A stretch of 64,000 nucleotides of DNA from Duganella flavida (GCF_009857445.1 NZ_WWCN01000005.1:1-64000); one strand, 5' to 3'. Counted from the first letter of the stretch, positions 16,923 through 26,799 are shown. Notes: a model not told the origin generated them from the sequence alone. Numbers and translations: made by a program.

Positions 16923-17073
16923 CTACCCAGTCTGCGGCAAGGTCATGCACTGCCATATGACAAAATGCAAAGTACTACCGGATTCCCGGAAACCTGCGAA
17001 GAAGCTTTTTTTTTCGCTGGCCTTTCTCTATCATGCCTAGCACTGCGCAACGACCCTTTCTGGAGCCGCTTTC

Positions 17074-19002
17074 ATGACCTCTCACGTACCTGCCACTATT
17101 GCCCCGTTTGGCGCTTGGCCATCGACTATCAGCGCAGCGCGCGTGGCGGCCGGGGCGACGCCGTTGTCGTCGCTGATGCTGGGCGGGGCTGATGGCAGTG
17201 ATATTTTCTGGCTGGCCGGCCGGGCGGCGGAAGCGGGGCGTAATACGCTATTGCGTTTTCATGGTGTGAATACCGGGGAATTGACTCCGGCGCCGTTCAA
17301 TGTGCGCTCACGGGTGCACGAGTATGGCGGCGGCGCCTATGCGGTGGATGGCGAGACGGTGTATTTCACCCATTTCAAGGACAACTGCGTCTACCAGATG
17401 ATTGCCGGCGAGGCGCCGGTGCAGGTGACGCAGGCCGGCAAGCAGCGCTTCGCCGATTTCGCCATGAACCGCGACCGTCAGCGCCTGATCGCCGTGCGCG
17501 AGCTGCACGGGGACGACGAGCACGCGCAGCCAACCAACACGATCTGCGCGATCAGCCTTGGCGCGGGCGCGGCGGCGGGCGTCGAGACGGTACTGGTGCA
17601 GGGTGCGGATTTTTATTCGTCGCCGCGCGTGTCGCCGGATGGCCGTTCGCTGGCCTGGCTAAGCTGGGACCATCCGTCCATGCCATGGCAAGGCACCACT
17701 CTCTGGTTAGCCGATTTTAACGACGACGGCACGCTCTCCACGCCTAAACGCATCGCCGGCGGCGCCGAGGAATCCATCTGCCAGCCCGAATGGTCGCCCG
17801 ACAACCTGCTGCACTTCGTCTCCGACCGCAGCGGCTGGTGGAATCTGTACCGTCTGTGCCGTGACCGCCAGCGCACCGAAGGTCTGTGCCCGATGGAAGC
17901 CGAATTCGCCACCCCGCACTGGACTTTCGGCAATAGCATGTACGGCTTCCGCTCGGCCAGCGAAATCATCTGCACCTACATCGACAAGGGCGTGAGCCGC
18001 CTGGCGCGCCTGCTGCCGGGCAGCGGCAAGCTGGAATGCATCGCCAACCCTTACGAAGAAATCCGCGAACTGCGCGTGGCTAGCGGCTACATCGCCATGC
18101 TGGCCGGCGGCCCGACCATTCCAATGGAATTGGCGCGCATCGACTTCACCGAAGAAGGCGTGGAAATCCTCGCGCAATCAATTGAAGACCTGCCGGAAGA
18201 AGCCAACCTCTCCGTCCCAACCAGCATCAGCTACCCAAGCAACGGCCGCACCGCGCACGCCTTCTACTACCCACCGCGCAACGGCGACGTGCAAGCGCCG
18301 GAAGGCAGCAAGCCGCCTGTCATCGTGATCGGCCACGGCGGCCCAACCGGCATGACGGTCAACACGCTGAACCTGAAAACCCAGTACTGGACCAGCCGCG
18401 GCTTCGGCGTCCTCGATGTTAACTACGGCGGCAGCACCGGCTTTGGCCGCGCCTACCGCGATCTGCTCAAAGGCCAATGGGGCATCGTCGATGTGGAAGA
18501 CTGCGTCAACGGCGCCACGGCGCTGGCCGAACGCGGCCTGGCCGACGCCGACCGCCTGATCATCCGCGGCAGCAGCGCCGGCGGCCTCACCACCCTGTGT
18601 GCACTGACCTTCCACAATGTCTTCAAGGCCGGCGCCAGCTACTACGGCGTCTCCGACCTGAAAGGCCTGGATCAGGACTCGCACAAATTCGAGTCGCACT
18701 ACAACGAATACCTGATCGCGCCGAAAGCACAGGCGGACGCCGTCTACGCCCAACGCTCACCGATCAACCATACCGACAAGCTGTCACGCCCCATGATCTT
18801 CTTCCAGGGGCTGGACGACAAAGTAGTACCGCCACAGCAATCGCAAATGATGGTCGACGCCCTGAAGAAGCGCGGCATCCCGGTCGAATACGTGGAACTG
18901 GAAGGCGAAGGCCACGGCTTCCGCAAGGCCGAAAACATCATCCGCACGCTGGAAGCGGAACTGAACTTCTATCAAAACATCTTTAAGCTGAACCACGCAT
19001 GA
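17074..19002 (+). CDS. S9 family peptidase (prolyl oligopeptidase / acylaminoacyl-peptidase type)
   Basis: 642 residues, no signal peptide, so cytosolic. An N-terminal beta-propeller-like half (to about 370) precedes an alpha/beta hydrolase domain: GHGGPTGM oxyanion region, nucleophile in RGSSAGGL (Ser about 499), Asp in FFQGLDDKVVPP (about 581) and His in GEGHGF (about 613). Such enzymes cleave short peptides or remove acylated N-terminal residues. GGAG spacing before the ATG is acceptable (GGAG at about 17062). The stop overlaps the SNF2 start as ATGA, so the two proteins are translationally coupled, an unusual pairing. Confidence 0.88.
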   Translation: MTSHVPATIAPFGAWPSTISAARVAAGATPLSSLMLGGADGSDIFWLAGRAAEAGRNTLLRFHGVNTGELTPAPFNVRSRVHEYGGGAYAVDGETVYFTHFKDNCVYQMIAGEAPVQVTQAGKQRFADFAMNRDRQRLIAVRELHGDDEHAQPTNTICAISLGAGAAAGVETVLVQGADFYSSPRVSPDGRSLAWLSWDHPSMPWQGTTLWLADFNDDGTLSTPKRIAGGAEESICQPEWSPDNLLHFVSDRSGWWNLYRLCRDRQRTEGLCPMEAEFATPHWTFGNSMYGFRSASEIICTYIDKGVSRLARLLPGSGKLECIANPYEEIRELRVASGYIAMLAGGPTIPMELARIDFTEEGVEILAQSIEDLPEEANLSVPTSISYPSNGRTAHAFYYPPRNGDVQAPEGSKPPVIVIGHGGPTGMTVNTLNLKTQYWTSRGFGVLDVNYGGSTGFGRAYRDLLKGQWGIVDVEDCVNGATALAERGLADADRLIIRGSSAGGLTTLCALTFHNVFKAGASYYGVSDLKGLDQDSHKFESHYNEYLIAPKAQADAVYAQRSPINHTDKLSRPMIFFQGLDDKVVPPQQSQMMVDALKKRGIPVEYVELEGEGHGFRKAENIIRTLEAELNFYQNIFKLNHA

Positions 19003-22000
19003 CCGATCCCAAGCTGCTCGCTGAATTCGACGCGCTGCCTCACAACGAAAAAGCGATACTGGCGCTGCTTGCGCTGGTCGGCGAGCCTATGGGCCGCACC
19101 GCCATCCTTGATCACCTGCACCACGCGCGCATCGAATACAACGACGACGGCAAGCAATACACAGTCTCCACGCTGGACGACGCCATGTCCAAGCTTGAAC
19201 GGCTGGCTTTCATCAGCGTGGTGACGGGACGCGGCTTTATCTGTAATCCGAAACTGCGCTGGCCGGCAATCCGCTCCGCCATCGGCACCCACGCGATGGA
19301 AGACCTGTGCGCGGCCTACGCTGAACTGGTGCCGATGCGCCAGACCTGGAACAGCATGGAACCGCGCAGCTACCGCGCCGGCATGGCGCGCCTGCGCATG
19401 GGCCTTCTGCGCGGCCATGGTCCACAGCAGATCCAGTCGGTGCTGGCATTCTGCCTTGGCAGCTACGAAGCCGCGCAGTTGCATCCGATTGTCGATATCT
19501 TCGGCAAGCCGTTCGAAGCGGGCATGATCGCGTTGGTCAGCCCACTGCTGCAAGATGACATACTGGCAGTGCTGATGCAGCACGCCCAGCAAGAGCCGTA
19601 CACCACACCCGTGCTGCGCGAATACTGCGAGATGCACATGCAGCGTCGTCACGGCGACATCAACGGCGAATTGCGCATGGCGATGGCGGAAGACGCGCTG
19701 CTGTGCGGCCGCCTCGATGACGCCAAGCGCTACCTCGAACGCACCACCGGCGCGCAAAGCCAGTACCTCGCCAGCATCGTGGTGCTGCTGCGCGGCGCGG
19801 GCAGCGCCGCCATCGTCGGCTTTGACGTGGCGTTGAAAACCTTGCGCCGCGATACGGGCAAGCGCAAGCAGCTGTTTGCGGGCATGGGTGGCAACCTGTA
19901 TCTGCTGTCGGCGCTACGCAGCGGCGATCCGCGTCATTTGAAAGCGGCGGAATCCTATCTTGAAATCGCCGTCAAACTGCCGAAGAATCACGACAGCTCG
20001 GTGCACCAAATGATTGATCTGCTGCGCCAGATCCGCGCCGGCGTGATGCAAGTCGATACCGTCTCCGCGCTGCCGTGGGAGCCGGGCCTGCAAACGCAGA
20101 TGTTCCAGTTCCTGCTTTACTTTTGGCTATCGCTGCCGCAACTGCAGGAACGCAAAGAGCAGTTGCAGGATCTGGTGAAGAGCGCCGAACGCGCTGGCTA
20201 CCTGTTCATCGCCGGCCAGGCCGCCGCGCTGCTCGGCCAATTGGGCGACAATGAGATGCAGGTCCATGCGCAGGCGCTGCGCTCGCGCCTCGGATTCCCC
20301 GACATGACTACGTGGTTCGAGCGGCAGGAAGGCTGGCAACGCCAGCTCACGGCACTCATCAACCTGCAGCAGCCGACAACCGCCGATACTGCAGGCAGCA
20401 CGCGCCTCGTATGGCTGCTCACCTACGACAACCGCAACGGCCTGACCGACATTTCGCCGGTCGAGCAAAAGCGCGATGCACGCGGCTTGTGGAGCAAGGG
20501 CCGCGCCGTTGGTCTGAAGCGTCTGCGCTTTGAATCCGAACAGTTCAACTTCCTCACGCCGCAGGATATCCGCGCAGCGGAAGCCATCACCGTGGCGCAT
20601 CGCGGCTACCAGTCCACCGGCCTCACTTACGAGATCGATCCACAGCGCGCCGCACCATCCCTGGTCGGCCACCCGCTGCTGTTCTGGTCCGACCTGCCGG
20701 ACATGCGCGTGGAAATGCTGGCCGGCGAGCCGGAACTGCTGGTCAAGCGCAGCCCGGGCAACCTCGAACTGCGTTTGCAACCGCCGATCCCGGACGATAA
20801 TTCCTCAGTAGTCATCACCAAGGAAACGCCGACGCGCCTGCGCGTGGTGAACATCCTCGAGGAACACCGCAAGATCGCCGCCATCGTCGGTGATGCGCTC
20901 AACGTGCCGTCGCATGCGGAGCAGCAGGTGCTGTCAGCCATCAGCGCCATTTCGTCAATGGTGACGGTGCAATCCGATATCGGCGGCGCCGCGCCGGACA
21001 TGGAGCAAATGGAAGCCGACATGCGCTTGCACCTGCACCTGCTGCCTTACCAGCACGGACTGAAGATGCAAATCCTGGTACGCCCGCTGGTCAACGGCGC
21101 TTATTACAAGCCGGGCGATGGCGCCGACAGCGTGATCGCCGACATCGGTGGCAAGCCGGTACAAACGCGCCGCAAATTGATCGATGAACGCGATGCCGAA
21201 CGCGATTTGATCGCCAAGTGCCCGGTGCTGGAATCGGCCGAACAGGATCACGGCGAATGGCTGCTGGGCCAACCGGCCCTCTGTCTGCAACTGCTGGTGG
21301 AACTGCAGGAACTGGACCCGGCCAGCATCGTCATCGCGTGGCCGGAAGGCGAGAGCTTCCGCGTGACCAACAAGGTCGAGACCAAACAGCTGCGCCTCGC
21401 CATCAAGAGCAACAAGGACTGGTTTGCCGCCAGCGGCGAACTGCAAGTGGACGAGGGCAAAGTCATTGACCTGCGCACGCTGCTGCAAATGATGGAGAAG
21501 AGCCATGGCCGCTTCGTGGAGCTGGGTGAGAACCGCTACATGGCGCTGACCGATGAACTGTATCGCCGCCTGCAAGAGGTGCAAGCCTACGGTGAGATCA
21601 CCAAGGACGGCATCCGCCTGCATCCACTAGCCTCGTTTGCGCTGGAAGAACTGGCGGATGATGTTGGTGGCCTCAAATCGGACAAGCTATGGAAGGAACA
21701 CCTGTCGCGCATGCTGGAGCAGGAGACCTACACGCCTGAACTGCCAAGCACCCTGCAAGCGGAGCTGCGCGATTATCAGGTGGAAGGCTACAACTGGCTG
21801 TCGCGCCTTGCGCATTGGGGCGTGGGTGCTTGCCTGGCCGATGACATGGGCCTCGGCAAAACGCTGCAAGCACTGGCGCTGATGCTGTCGCGTGCACCGC
21901 AAGGCCCTACGCTGGTGATCGCGCCGACTTCGGTCTGCATGAACTGGATGAGCGAAGCTGCGCGCTTTGCGCCGACCCTCAACATGCAGCTGTTCGGCTC

Positions 22001-23156
22001 CGGCGACCGCGCCGCAATGCTCGGCAACCTGCACGCCTACGACGTGGTGGTGACCAGCTACGGCCTGCTGCAACTGGAGTCTGAGCTGTTTGCGAAAGTG
22101 CAGTGGAACACCATCGTGCTGGATGAAGCGCAGGCCATCAAGAACAGCGCCACCAAGCGCTCTGCTGCCGTGATGGCGCTGAAGGGCGAGTTCCGCATCG
22201 CCGTCACCGGCACGCCGCTGGAGAACCATCTCGGCGAGTTGTGGAACCTGTTCCGCTTTATCAATCCCGGCCTGCTGGGCAGCATCGAGCAATTCAACCT
22301 GCGCTTCGCCGCGCCGATTGAAAAGCCGCAGGACCATCGCGCCGAACTCGGCGCGCGCAAGCGCCTGCGCCGTTTGATCCATCCCTTCATCCTGCGCCGC
22401 ACCAAGTCACAGGTGCTGACCGAGCTGCCGTCGCGCACCGAGATCACGCTGGAAGTGGACCTATCGGCTGACGAAACGGCGCTGTACGAATCGCTGCGCC
22501 GCGCCGCGCTGGAAAATCTCGAAAAGGTGGAAGGCCCGGCCGAGAAGAAATCGATCCAGATCCTGGCCGAGATCATGAAGCTGCGCCGCGCCTGCTGCAA
22601 TCCGAACCTGATTGCGCCGGAACTCAAGCTAGCCAGCAGCAAGCTGTCGGCCTTCGCGCACCTGCTGGAAAACCTGTTGGACAACAAGCACAAGGTGCTG
22701 GTGTTCAGCCAGTTCGTCGACCACCTGTCGCTGATCCGCGAGCATCTGGACGCGCAAGGCGTCAGCTACCAATACCTCGACGGTTCGACCCCGATGGCCG
22801 AGCGCAAAAAGCGCGTCGATGCCTTCCAGGCCGGCGAGGGCGATGTGTTCCTGATTTCGCTGAAAGCGGGCGGCGTCGGCATCAACCTCACCGCCGCCGA
22901 CTACGTGATCCACATGGACCCGTGGTGGAATCCGGCGGTGGAAGACCAGGCATCGGACCGCGCCCACCGCATGGGCCAATTGCGGCCGGTGACCATTTAC
23001 CGTCTCGTTGCGCGCCACACTATCGAGGAAGGCATCGTCGACCTGCACCAGCACAAGCGCGATCTGGCCGACAGCCTGCTCGAGGGCAGCGATGTCAGCG
23101 GCCGCATGTCGGCCGGCGAAATGTTAGCGATGCTGCAAGAAGGCTTAAAAAAATAA
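18999..23156 (+). CDS. Large SNF2-family DNA-dependent ATPase, 1385 aa
   Basis: The C-terminal third is a SWI2/SNF2 motor: LRDYQVEGYNWLSRLAHWGV (about 920), Walker A DDMGLGKT (about 950), LDEAQAIKN (about 1041), TGTPLENHLGELW, then a helicase C lobe with VLVFSQFVDHL, YLDGSTP, SLKAGGVGINLTAADYV and QASDRAHRMGQ. Residues 1-900 have no motif that I recognise; the start resembles a winged-helix (TAILDHLHHARIEYNDDGKQYTV) and 300-450 is helical and repeat-like. Bacterial SNF2 proteins (RapA-like and HepA-like groups) remodel protein-DNA complexes. It is coupled to the upstream S9 peptidase by a 4-bp overlap. Confidence 0.88.
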   Translation: MTDPKLLAEFDALPHNEKAILALLALVGEPMGRTAILDHLHHARIEYNDDGKQYTVSTLDDAMSKLERLAFISVVTGRGFICNPKLRWPAIRSAIGTHAMEDLCAAYAELVPMRQTWNSMEPRSYRAGMARLRMGLLRGHGPQQIQSVLAFCLGSYEAAQLHPIVDIFGKPFEAGMIALVSPLLQDDILAVLMQHAQQEPYTTPVLREYCEMHMQRRHGDINGELRMAMAEDALLCGRLDDAKRYLERTTGAQSQYLASIVVLLRGAGSAAIVGFDVALKTLRRDTGKRKQLFAGMGGNLYLLSALRSGDPRHLKAAESYLEIAVKLPKNHDSSVHQMIDLLRQIRAGVMQVDTVSALPWEPGLQTQMFQFLLYFWLSLPQLQERKEQLQDLVKSAERAGYLFIAGQAAALLGQLGDNEMQVHAQALRSRLGFPDMTTWFERQEGWQRQLTALINLQQPTTADTAGSTRLVWLLTYDNRNGLTDISPVEQKRDARGLWSKGRAVGLKRLRFESEQFNFLTPQDIRAAEAITVAHRGYQSTGLTYEIDPQRAAPSLVGHPLLFWSDLPDMRVEMLAGEPELLVKRSPGNLELRLQPPIPDDNSSVVITKETPTRLRVVNILEEHRKIAAIVGDALNVPSHAEQQVLSAISAISSMVTVQSDIGGAAPDMEQMEADMRLHLHLLPYQHGLKMQILVRPLVNGAYYKPGDGADSVIADIGGKPVQTRRKLIDERDAERDLIAKCPVLESAEQDHGEWLLGQPALCLQLLVELQELDPASIVIAWPEGESFRVTNKVETKQLRLAIKSNKDWFAASGELQVDEGKVIDLRTLLQMMEKSHGRFVELGENRYMALTDELYRRLQEVQAYGEITKDGIRLHPLASFALEELADDVGGLKSDKLWKEHLSRMLEQETYTPELPSTLQAELRDYQVEGYNWLSRLAHWGVGACLADDMGLGKTLQALALMLSRAPQGPTLVIAPTSVCMNWMSEAARFAPTLNMQLFGSGDRAAMLGNLHAYDVVVTSYGLLQLESELFAKVQWNTIVLDEAQAIKNSATKRSAAVMALKGEFRIAVTGTPLENHLGELWNLFRFINPGLLGSIEQFNLRFAAPIEKPQDHRAELGARKRLRRLIHPFILRRTKSQVLTELPSRTEITLEVDLSADETALYESLRRAALENLEKVEGPAEKKSIQILAEIMKLRRACCNPNLIAPELKLASSKLSAFAHLLENLLDNKHKVLVFSQFVDHLSLIREHLDAQGVSYQYLDGSTPMAERKKRVDAFQAGEGDVFLISLKAGGVGINLTAADYVIHMDPWWNPAVEDQASDRAHRMGQLRPVTIYRLVARHTIEEGIVDLHQHKRDLADSLLEGSDVSGRMSAGEMLAMLQEGLKK

Positions 23157-23240
23157 AACCAGAATAAGTCGGCTTGTATCGAACGCTCTCAAGCGGGCCG
23201 ATTAGTGATAATCTCCACCGCTTCTGATACAAGGCTGTAT

Positions 23241-25163
23241 ATGATGATTAAGACAAAATTTGCTTTGGCTGCGCTGATGGCCGCCCTCGCCGCCGCGCCA
23301 GCCGGCGCCACCACGCACCACCACAAGAAAAGCAGCGCCAAGGCCAGCACCACTTCGAGCAAGTCCAAAAGCACCAAGTCCGGCAAAAGCGCGACCAAGG
23401 CCAGCAAAGGCAAGGCCACGGCTAAAACCTCCGGCAAGACCAAGGTCGTTGCCGCAGCGGCCGCCGTGCCTGCGCTGAAAGTCGCATCCGAACGCTGGCA
23501 AGACCGCCAGTTCGACAACCTGAGCAACCAGTTCCTCAACGCCCTGTGGCGCATCGATTCGGAAAGCGCGATCTACGCCGGCAAGTACGACACCGCCGCC
23601 ACGCTGACCGTGTTCGACAAGGCCGAGCAGGAAAAAGAGCTGGCCTTCATCGGCGAGTGGAAAGGCAAGTTCACCGCCGTCAATGCCAGCAAGCTGTCGT
23701 CCAAGCAGCGCACCGACCTCGGCCTGCTGATCAACAAGCTCGATAGCGACCGCTTCCGCCTGACTACGCTGCGCGAGTGGGAATGGAATCCAGCCAGCTA
23801 CAACGTCGCCGGCCCGCTCGACCTGATCCTGAACACCGAATACGCTGCCCAGCCGCAACGCCTGCGCACGCTGCTCAAGCGCATTGCCAGCATTCCGGCT
23901 TACTACGATGCGGCGCGCGCCAACATCGTTAATCCAACCCGCGAGCACACCCGTCTGGCGATCAAGCAAGCGCCGGGCGTGCAGACTCTGCTGACCGAAG
24001 TGGACAAGGCAGCGCAAGCGTCCATCCTGACGCCGCTGGAAAAGCAGCAATTCACCCAGCGCGTGAATGCGGCGCTGAACGCGGTGGATGGCTACGTCGC
24101 TTTCCTGACCGAGATGGACAAGCAGATGGACACCAAGGGCCGTCGCAGCTTCCGCCTCGGCAAAGAGCTGTACGAGCAAAAGTTTGCCTACGATATCCAG
24201 TCGGCCAGCACCGCCGAGCAGACCTATCAAAAGGCGCTGGCCACGCGCGAAGAGCTGCTGGCCAATATGGACAAGCTTTCCGATGAACTGTGGGACAAGA
24301 CCATGGGTAGCACCGCCAAGCCTACCGACCGCTTTGCCAAGATCGGCATGGTGATCGACAAGCTGTCGGCACGCCATGTGGCGCGCGAGGATTTCGTCAA
24401 CGAGATCAAACGCCAGATTCCAACGCTGCAGGATTGGGTGATCAGCCATAACCTGCTGACCCTGGATCCGAAGAAGCCGCTGGAAGTGCGCGCGACACCG
24501 GCCTATGCCGCAGGTGTGGCAGGCGCCAGCATCGATGCACCGGGGCCGTATCGTCCGCAAGACCGCACTTTCTACAACGTGACGCCGCTTGATGGCGCCA
24601 CGGCGGAAGCGGCCGAGAGCAGCCTGCGCGAGTACAACTACTGGATTCTGCAAATCCTGAATATTCACGAAGCGATTCCGGGCCACTACGCGCAGCTGGT
24701 GTACGCCAACCGTTCGCCATCGATCGTGAAGTCGATCTTCGGCAATGGCGCGATGGTGGAAGGTTGGGCGGTCTATGGCGAGCGCATGATGCTGGAGTCC
24801 GGCTACGGCGACAACGCGCCGGAGATGTGGCTGATGTACTCGAAGTGGAACTTGCGCAGCGTGACCAACACCATCCTCGACTACAGCGTGCACGTGCTGG
24901 GCATGACGGAAGAGCAGGCAATTGATCTGCTGACGCGCCAGGCCTTCCAGACGCGCAGCGAGGCGGTGGAGAAATGGCACCGCGTGCAAGTATCGTCGGT
25001 GCAGCTGACCAGCTACTTCAGCGGCTACAGCGAGATCATGGAATTACGCGAGCAGCGCAAACAGCAACTGGGCGCCAAGTTCAACCTGAAGGAATTCCAC
25101 GAACAATTCCTCAGCTACGGCAGCGCCCCAGTGCGCGTCATCAAGGGCTTGATGACGCAGTAA
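23241..25163 (+). CDS. DUF885 family protein (metallopeptidase-like), exported
   Basis: 640 residues from the ATG at 23241 (AAGG seven bases upstream). A signal peptide (to about residue 24, PAGATT) is followed by a strongly basic low-complexity stretch rich in Lys, Ser, Thr and Ala (about 25-75). The remaining 560 residues are a DUF885 domain with the zinc-type motif LNIHEAIPGHYAQL (about 473-486) and VEGWAVYGERMMLE. Family members are thought to be periplasmic peptidases; activity is not shown. The Lys/Ser linker is unusual and could anchor the protein to an acidic surface. It stands alone, with an 84-bp promoter gap after the SNF2 gene. Confidence 0.85.
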   Translation: MMIKTKFALAALMAALAAAPAGATTHHHKKSSAKASTTSSKSKSTKSGKSATKASKGKATAKTSGKTKVVAAAAAVPALKVASERWQDRQFDNLSNQFLNALWRIDSESAIYAGKYDTAATLTVFDKAEQEKELAFIGEWKGKFTAVNASKLSSKQRTDLGLLINKLDSDRFRLTTLREWEWNPASYNVAGPLDLILNTEYAAQPQRLRTLLKRIASIPAYYDAARANIVNPTREHTRLAIKQAPGVQTLLTEVDKAAQASILTPLEKQQFTQRVNAALNAVDGYVAFLTEMDKQMDTKGRRSFRLGKELYEQKFAYDIQSASTAEQTYQKALATREELLANMDKLSDELWDKTMGSTAKPTDRFAKIGMVIDKLSARHVAREDFVNEIKRQIPTLQDWVISHNLLTLDPKKPLEVRATPAYAAGVAGASIDAPGPYRPQDRTFYNVTPLDGATAEAAESSLREYNYWILQILNIHEAIPGHYAQLVYANRSPSIVKSIFGNGAMVEGWAVYGERMMLESGYGDNAPEMWLMYSKWNLRSVTNTILDYSVHVLGMTEEQAIDLLTRQAFQTRSEAVEKWHRVQVSSVQLTSYFSGYSEIMELREQRKQQLGAKFNLKEFHEQFLSYGSAPVRVIKGLMTQ

Positions 25164-25207
25164 TCCTGCGCTCGCTCAAAGCGATGGGCATGTGATTCGA
25201 TACGATG

Positions 25208-25234
25208 GAGAACGGCTGCCTCACAGCCGTTCTC
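25208..25234. terminator. Perfect 11-bp stem-loop after the DUF885 gene
   Basis: GAGAACGGCTG (25208-25218) pairs fully with CAGCCGTTCTC (25224-25234) across a CCTCA loop. It lies 45 bp past the DUF885 stop and 33 bp before the next start. There is no long T-run, so it is either a weak terminator or a leader hairpin for the next gene. Confidence 0.55.
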
Positions 25235-25266
25235 TGATACTCTCATATCGAGGAGGTATCAAAATC

Positions 25267-25509
25267 ATGGCCATGTTCGATACACTCAGCTATGTTAAGA
25301 AATTAACTGATGCAGGCGTGCCATATGAGCATGCTGTCGCGCAAGCCCGGTCCTTAAATGAAGTGCTATCCCAAGCGCTATCAGCGCAGTGCGATGCGCT
25401 GGTCCCTAAGACCGACTTTCCTGCTCGCTTAGAAAGCATCAAGCATGACCTCGACATGCTGAGACTCAAAGTGGAGTCACTTCAGCAGGATCTAAGCGCT
25501 CCGAAGTAG
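25267..25509 (+). CDS. Small coiled-coil protein (DUF1640-like), 80 aa
   Basis: 80 residues from the ATG at 25267, which has an excellent AGGAGGT ribosome-binding site ten bases upstream; an earlier in-frame start would include the stem-loop. The N-terminus FDTLSYVKKLTDAGVPYEHAVAQARSL resembles the N-terminal block of DUF1640/CCDC90-type proteins, and the C-terminal half (SIKHDLDMLRLKVESLQQDL) is a coiled coil. These proteins usually end in a membrane helix, which is absent here. Function unknown. Codon use is less GC-rich than the neighbours. It converges with tatC over an 11-bp gap. Confidence 0.75.
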   Translation: MAMFDTLSYVKKLTDAGVPYEHAVAQARSLNEVLSQALSAQCDALVPKTDFPARLESIKHDLDMLRLKVESLQQDLSAPK

Positions 25510-25520
25510 GACTTGGCCGG

Positions 25521-26276
25521 TCAGGCTTTTTCTTCTGGAGCGGTGGAGAGGCGGACGAACATTGGGGCGACCAGCAGGCCCAGTTCGAACAGCAGACACA
25601 TCGGGATCGCCAGCGAGAACATTGAGACGGCATCCGGCGGCGTGACAATTGCGGCAATCACGAAGGCGCCGACGATGGCGTAAGGGCGGATCTCTTTCAG
25701 CTTGGCCACACTCACCAGGCCCATGCGCACCAAAATCACCACCACTACCGGCACTTCAAACGTCGCGCCAAACGCCAGGCACATCGACATCACGAAATCC
25801 AGGTAGTTTTCGATATCCGGCATCACCGCAATCGACGTCGGCGAGAACTCGGCAATGAACTGGAACACCCGGCCAAACACCAGGAAGTAGCAGAACGCCA
25901 CGCCGGACATGAACAGCAGCGATGACGAAATCACCAGCGGTGCAATCAAGCGCTTCTCATGCGCGTACAAGCCCGGCGCCACAAACGCCCACAGCTGGTA
26001 CAGCACCCAAGGCAAAGCCAGAATGATGGCAATCACCAAGGTCACCTTCATCGGTACCAGGAACGGCGAAATCACGCCGGTGGCGATCATCTTCGAGCCC
26101 ACTGGAAGCGAGCGGATCATCGGCTCGGCGATGATGTCGTAAATACGCGAAGGCCCAGGCCAGATCATCAGGCCGATGCACATCAGCGCAATGCCGATCG
26201 AGGCCTTGACCAGGCGGTCACGCAGTTCGATCAGGTGAGAGATAAAGGTCTCTTCGCCCGGGTTTGGTGTGGTCAT
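25521..26276 (-). CDS. tatC: Sec-independent protein translocase TatC
   Basis: 251 residues with six hydrophobic helices and the TatC patterns: HLIELRDRLVKA at the N-terminus (the twin-arginine signal contact region), FVAPGLYAHEKR, the periplasmic SPTSIAVMPDIENYLDF loop and FGATFEVPVVVVIL. TatC recognises folded, twin-arginine-tagged precursors at the inner membrane and recruits TatA. Its start abuts the tatB stop. It is the last gene of the long leftward cluster; no clear terminator is seen before the convergent gene at 25509. Confidence 0.95.
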   Translation of the reverse strand: MTTPNPGEETFISHLIELRDRLVKASIGIALMCIGLMIWPGPSRIYDIIAEPMIRSLPVGSKMIATGVISPFLVPMKVTLVIAIILALPWVLYQLWAFVAPGLYAHEKRLIAPLVISSSLLFMSGVAFCYFLVFGRVFQFIAEFSPTSIAVMPDIENYLDFVMSMCLAFGATFEVPVVVVILVRMGLVSVAKLKEIRPYAIVGAFVIAAIVTPPDAVSMFSLAIPMCLLFELGLLVAPMFVRLSTAPEEKA

Positions 26277-26774
26277 TTAAAAGAAGGAGCTAGTGGTAGG
26301 GCCGCGCGGACGGAAGCGCGCTACCCGCGCCGCGCCCGAGGTCACGTGCAGCTTGCCGCCGTGGCGCTGCTTGTACCAGTTGGGAATGGCCGAGTTGCGC
26401 ACCAGCTTCTTGCGGCGGAACTCGCGCGCCTTGCGCGACACATCTTCCGTGGTGACGTTGTTGAACGAAACCGATTCGTAAGCAGGTGTGCTGTCGTTGA
26501 AAGCACTTTCCACTTCCGACATGTTCTGCGAAATCGAATTTTCCACGTCCGACTTGATGGCCTGGGCAGCATCCTGCACATCTTTTTGCAGGTTGCGCAG
26601 CTCTTCCAGCTCGATTTCGCGCGAGACCTCGGATTTCACCTCGTTCAGGTAGCGCTGGGCGCGGCCATACAAAGTCCCGGCCATGCGCGCCACCTTGGGC
26701 AGCTTTTCAGGACCGATGACGACCAGCGCAACCACGCCGATGACAGCAAGTTTGGTAAGACCGAGATCGATCAT
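26277..26774 (-). CDS. tatB: Sec-independent protein translocase TatB
   Basis: 165 residues. The N-terminal helix LTKLAVIGVVALVVIGPEKLPKVARM with the conserved Gly-Pro hinge identifies TatB, followed by an amphipathic helix and a long charged cytosolic part (VKSEVSREIELEELRNLQKDVQD). TatB works with TatC as precursor receptor. The C-terminal 40 residues are basic and Pro/Gly-rich (RRKKLVRNSAIPNWYKQR), commonly variable in this protein. The gap to tatA is 25 bp. Confidence 0.93.
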   Translation of the reverse strand: MIDLGLTKLAVIGVVALVVIGPEKLPKVARMAGTLYGRAQRYLNEVKSEVSREIELEELRNLQKDVQDAAQAIKSDVENSISQNMSEVESAFNDSTPAYESVSFNNVTTEDVSRKAREFRRKKLVRNSAIPNWYKQRHGGKLHVTSGAARVARFRPRGPTTSSFF

Positions 26775-26799
26775 AAGAAGTGATTACGTAAGCGAATGC

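Noticed and set aside
23202..24989. Long minus-strand frame opposite the DUF885 gene.
   Set aside because: The plus-strand protein has a signal peptide and the HEAIPGH motif; the opposite frame has no recognisable feature.
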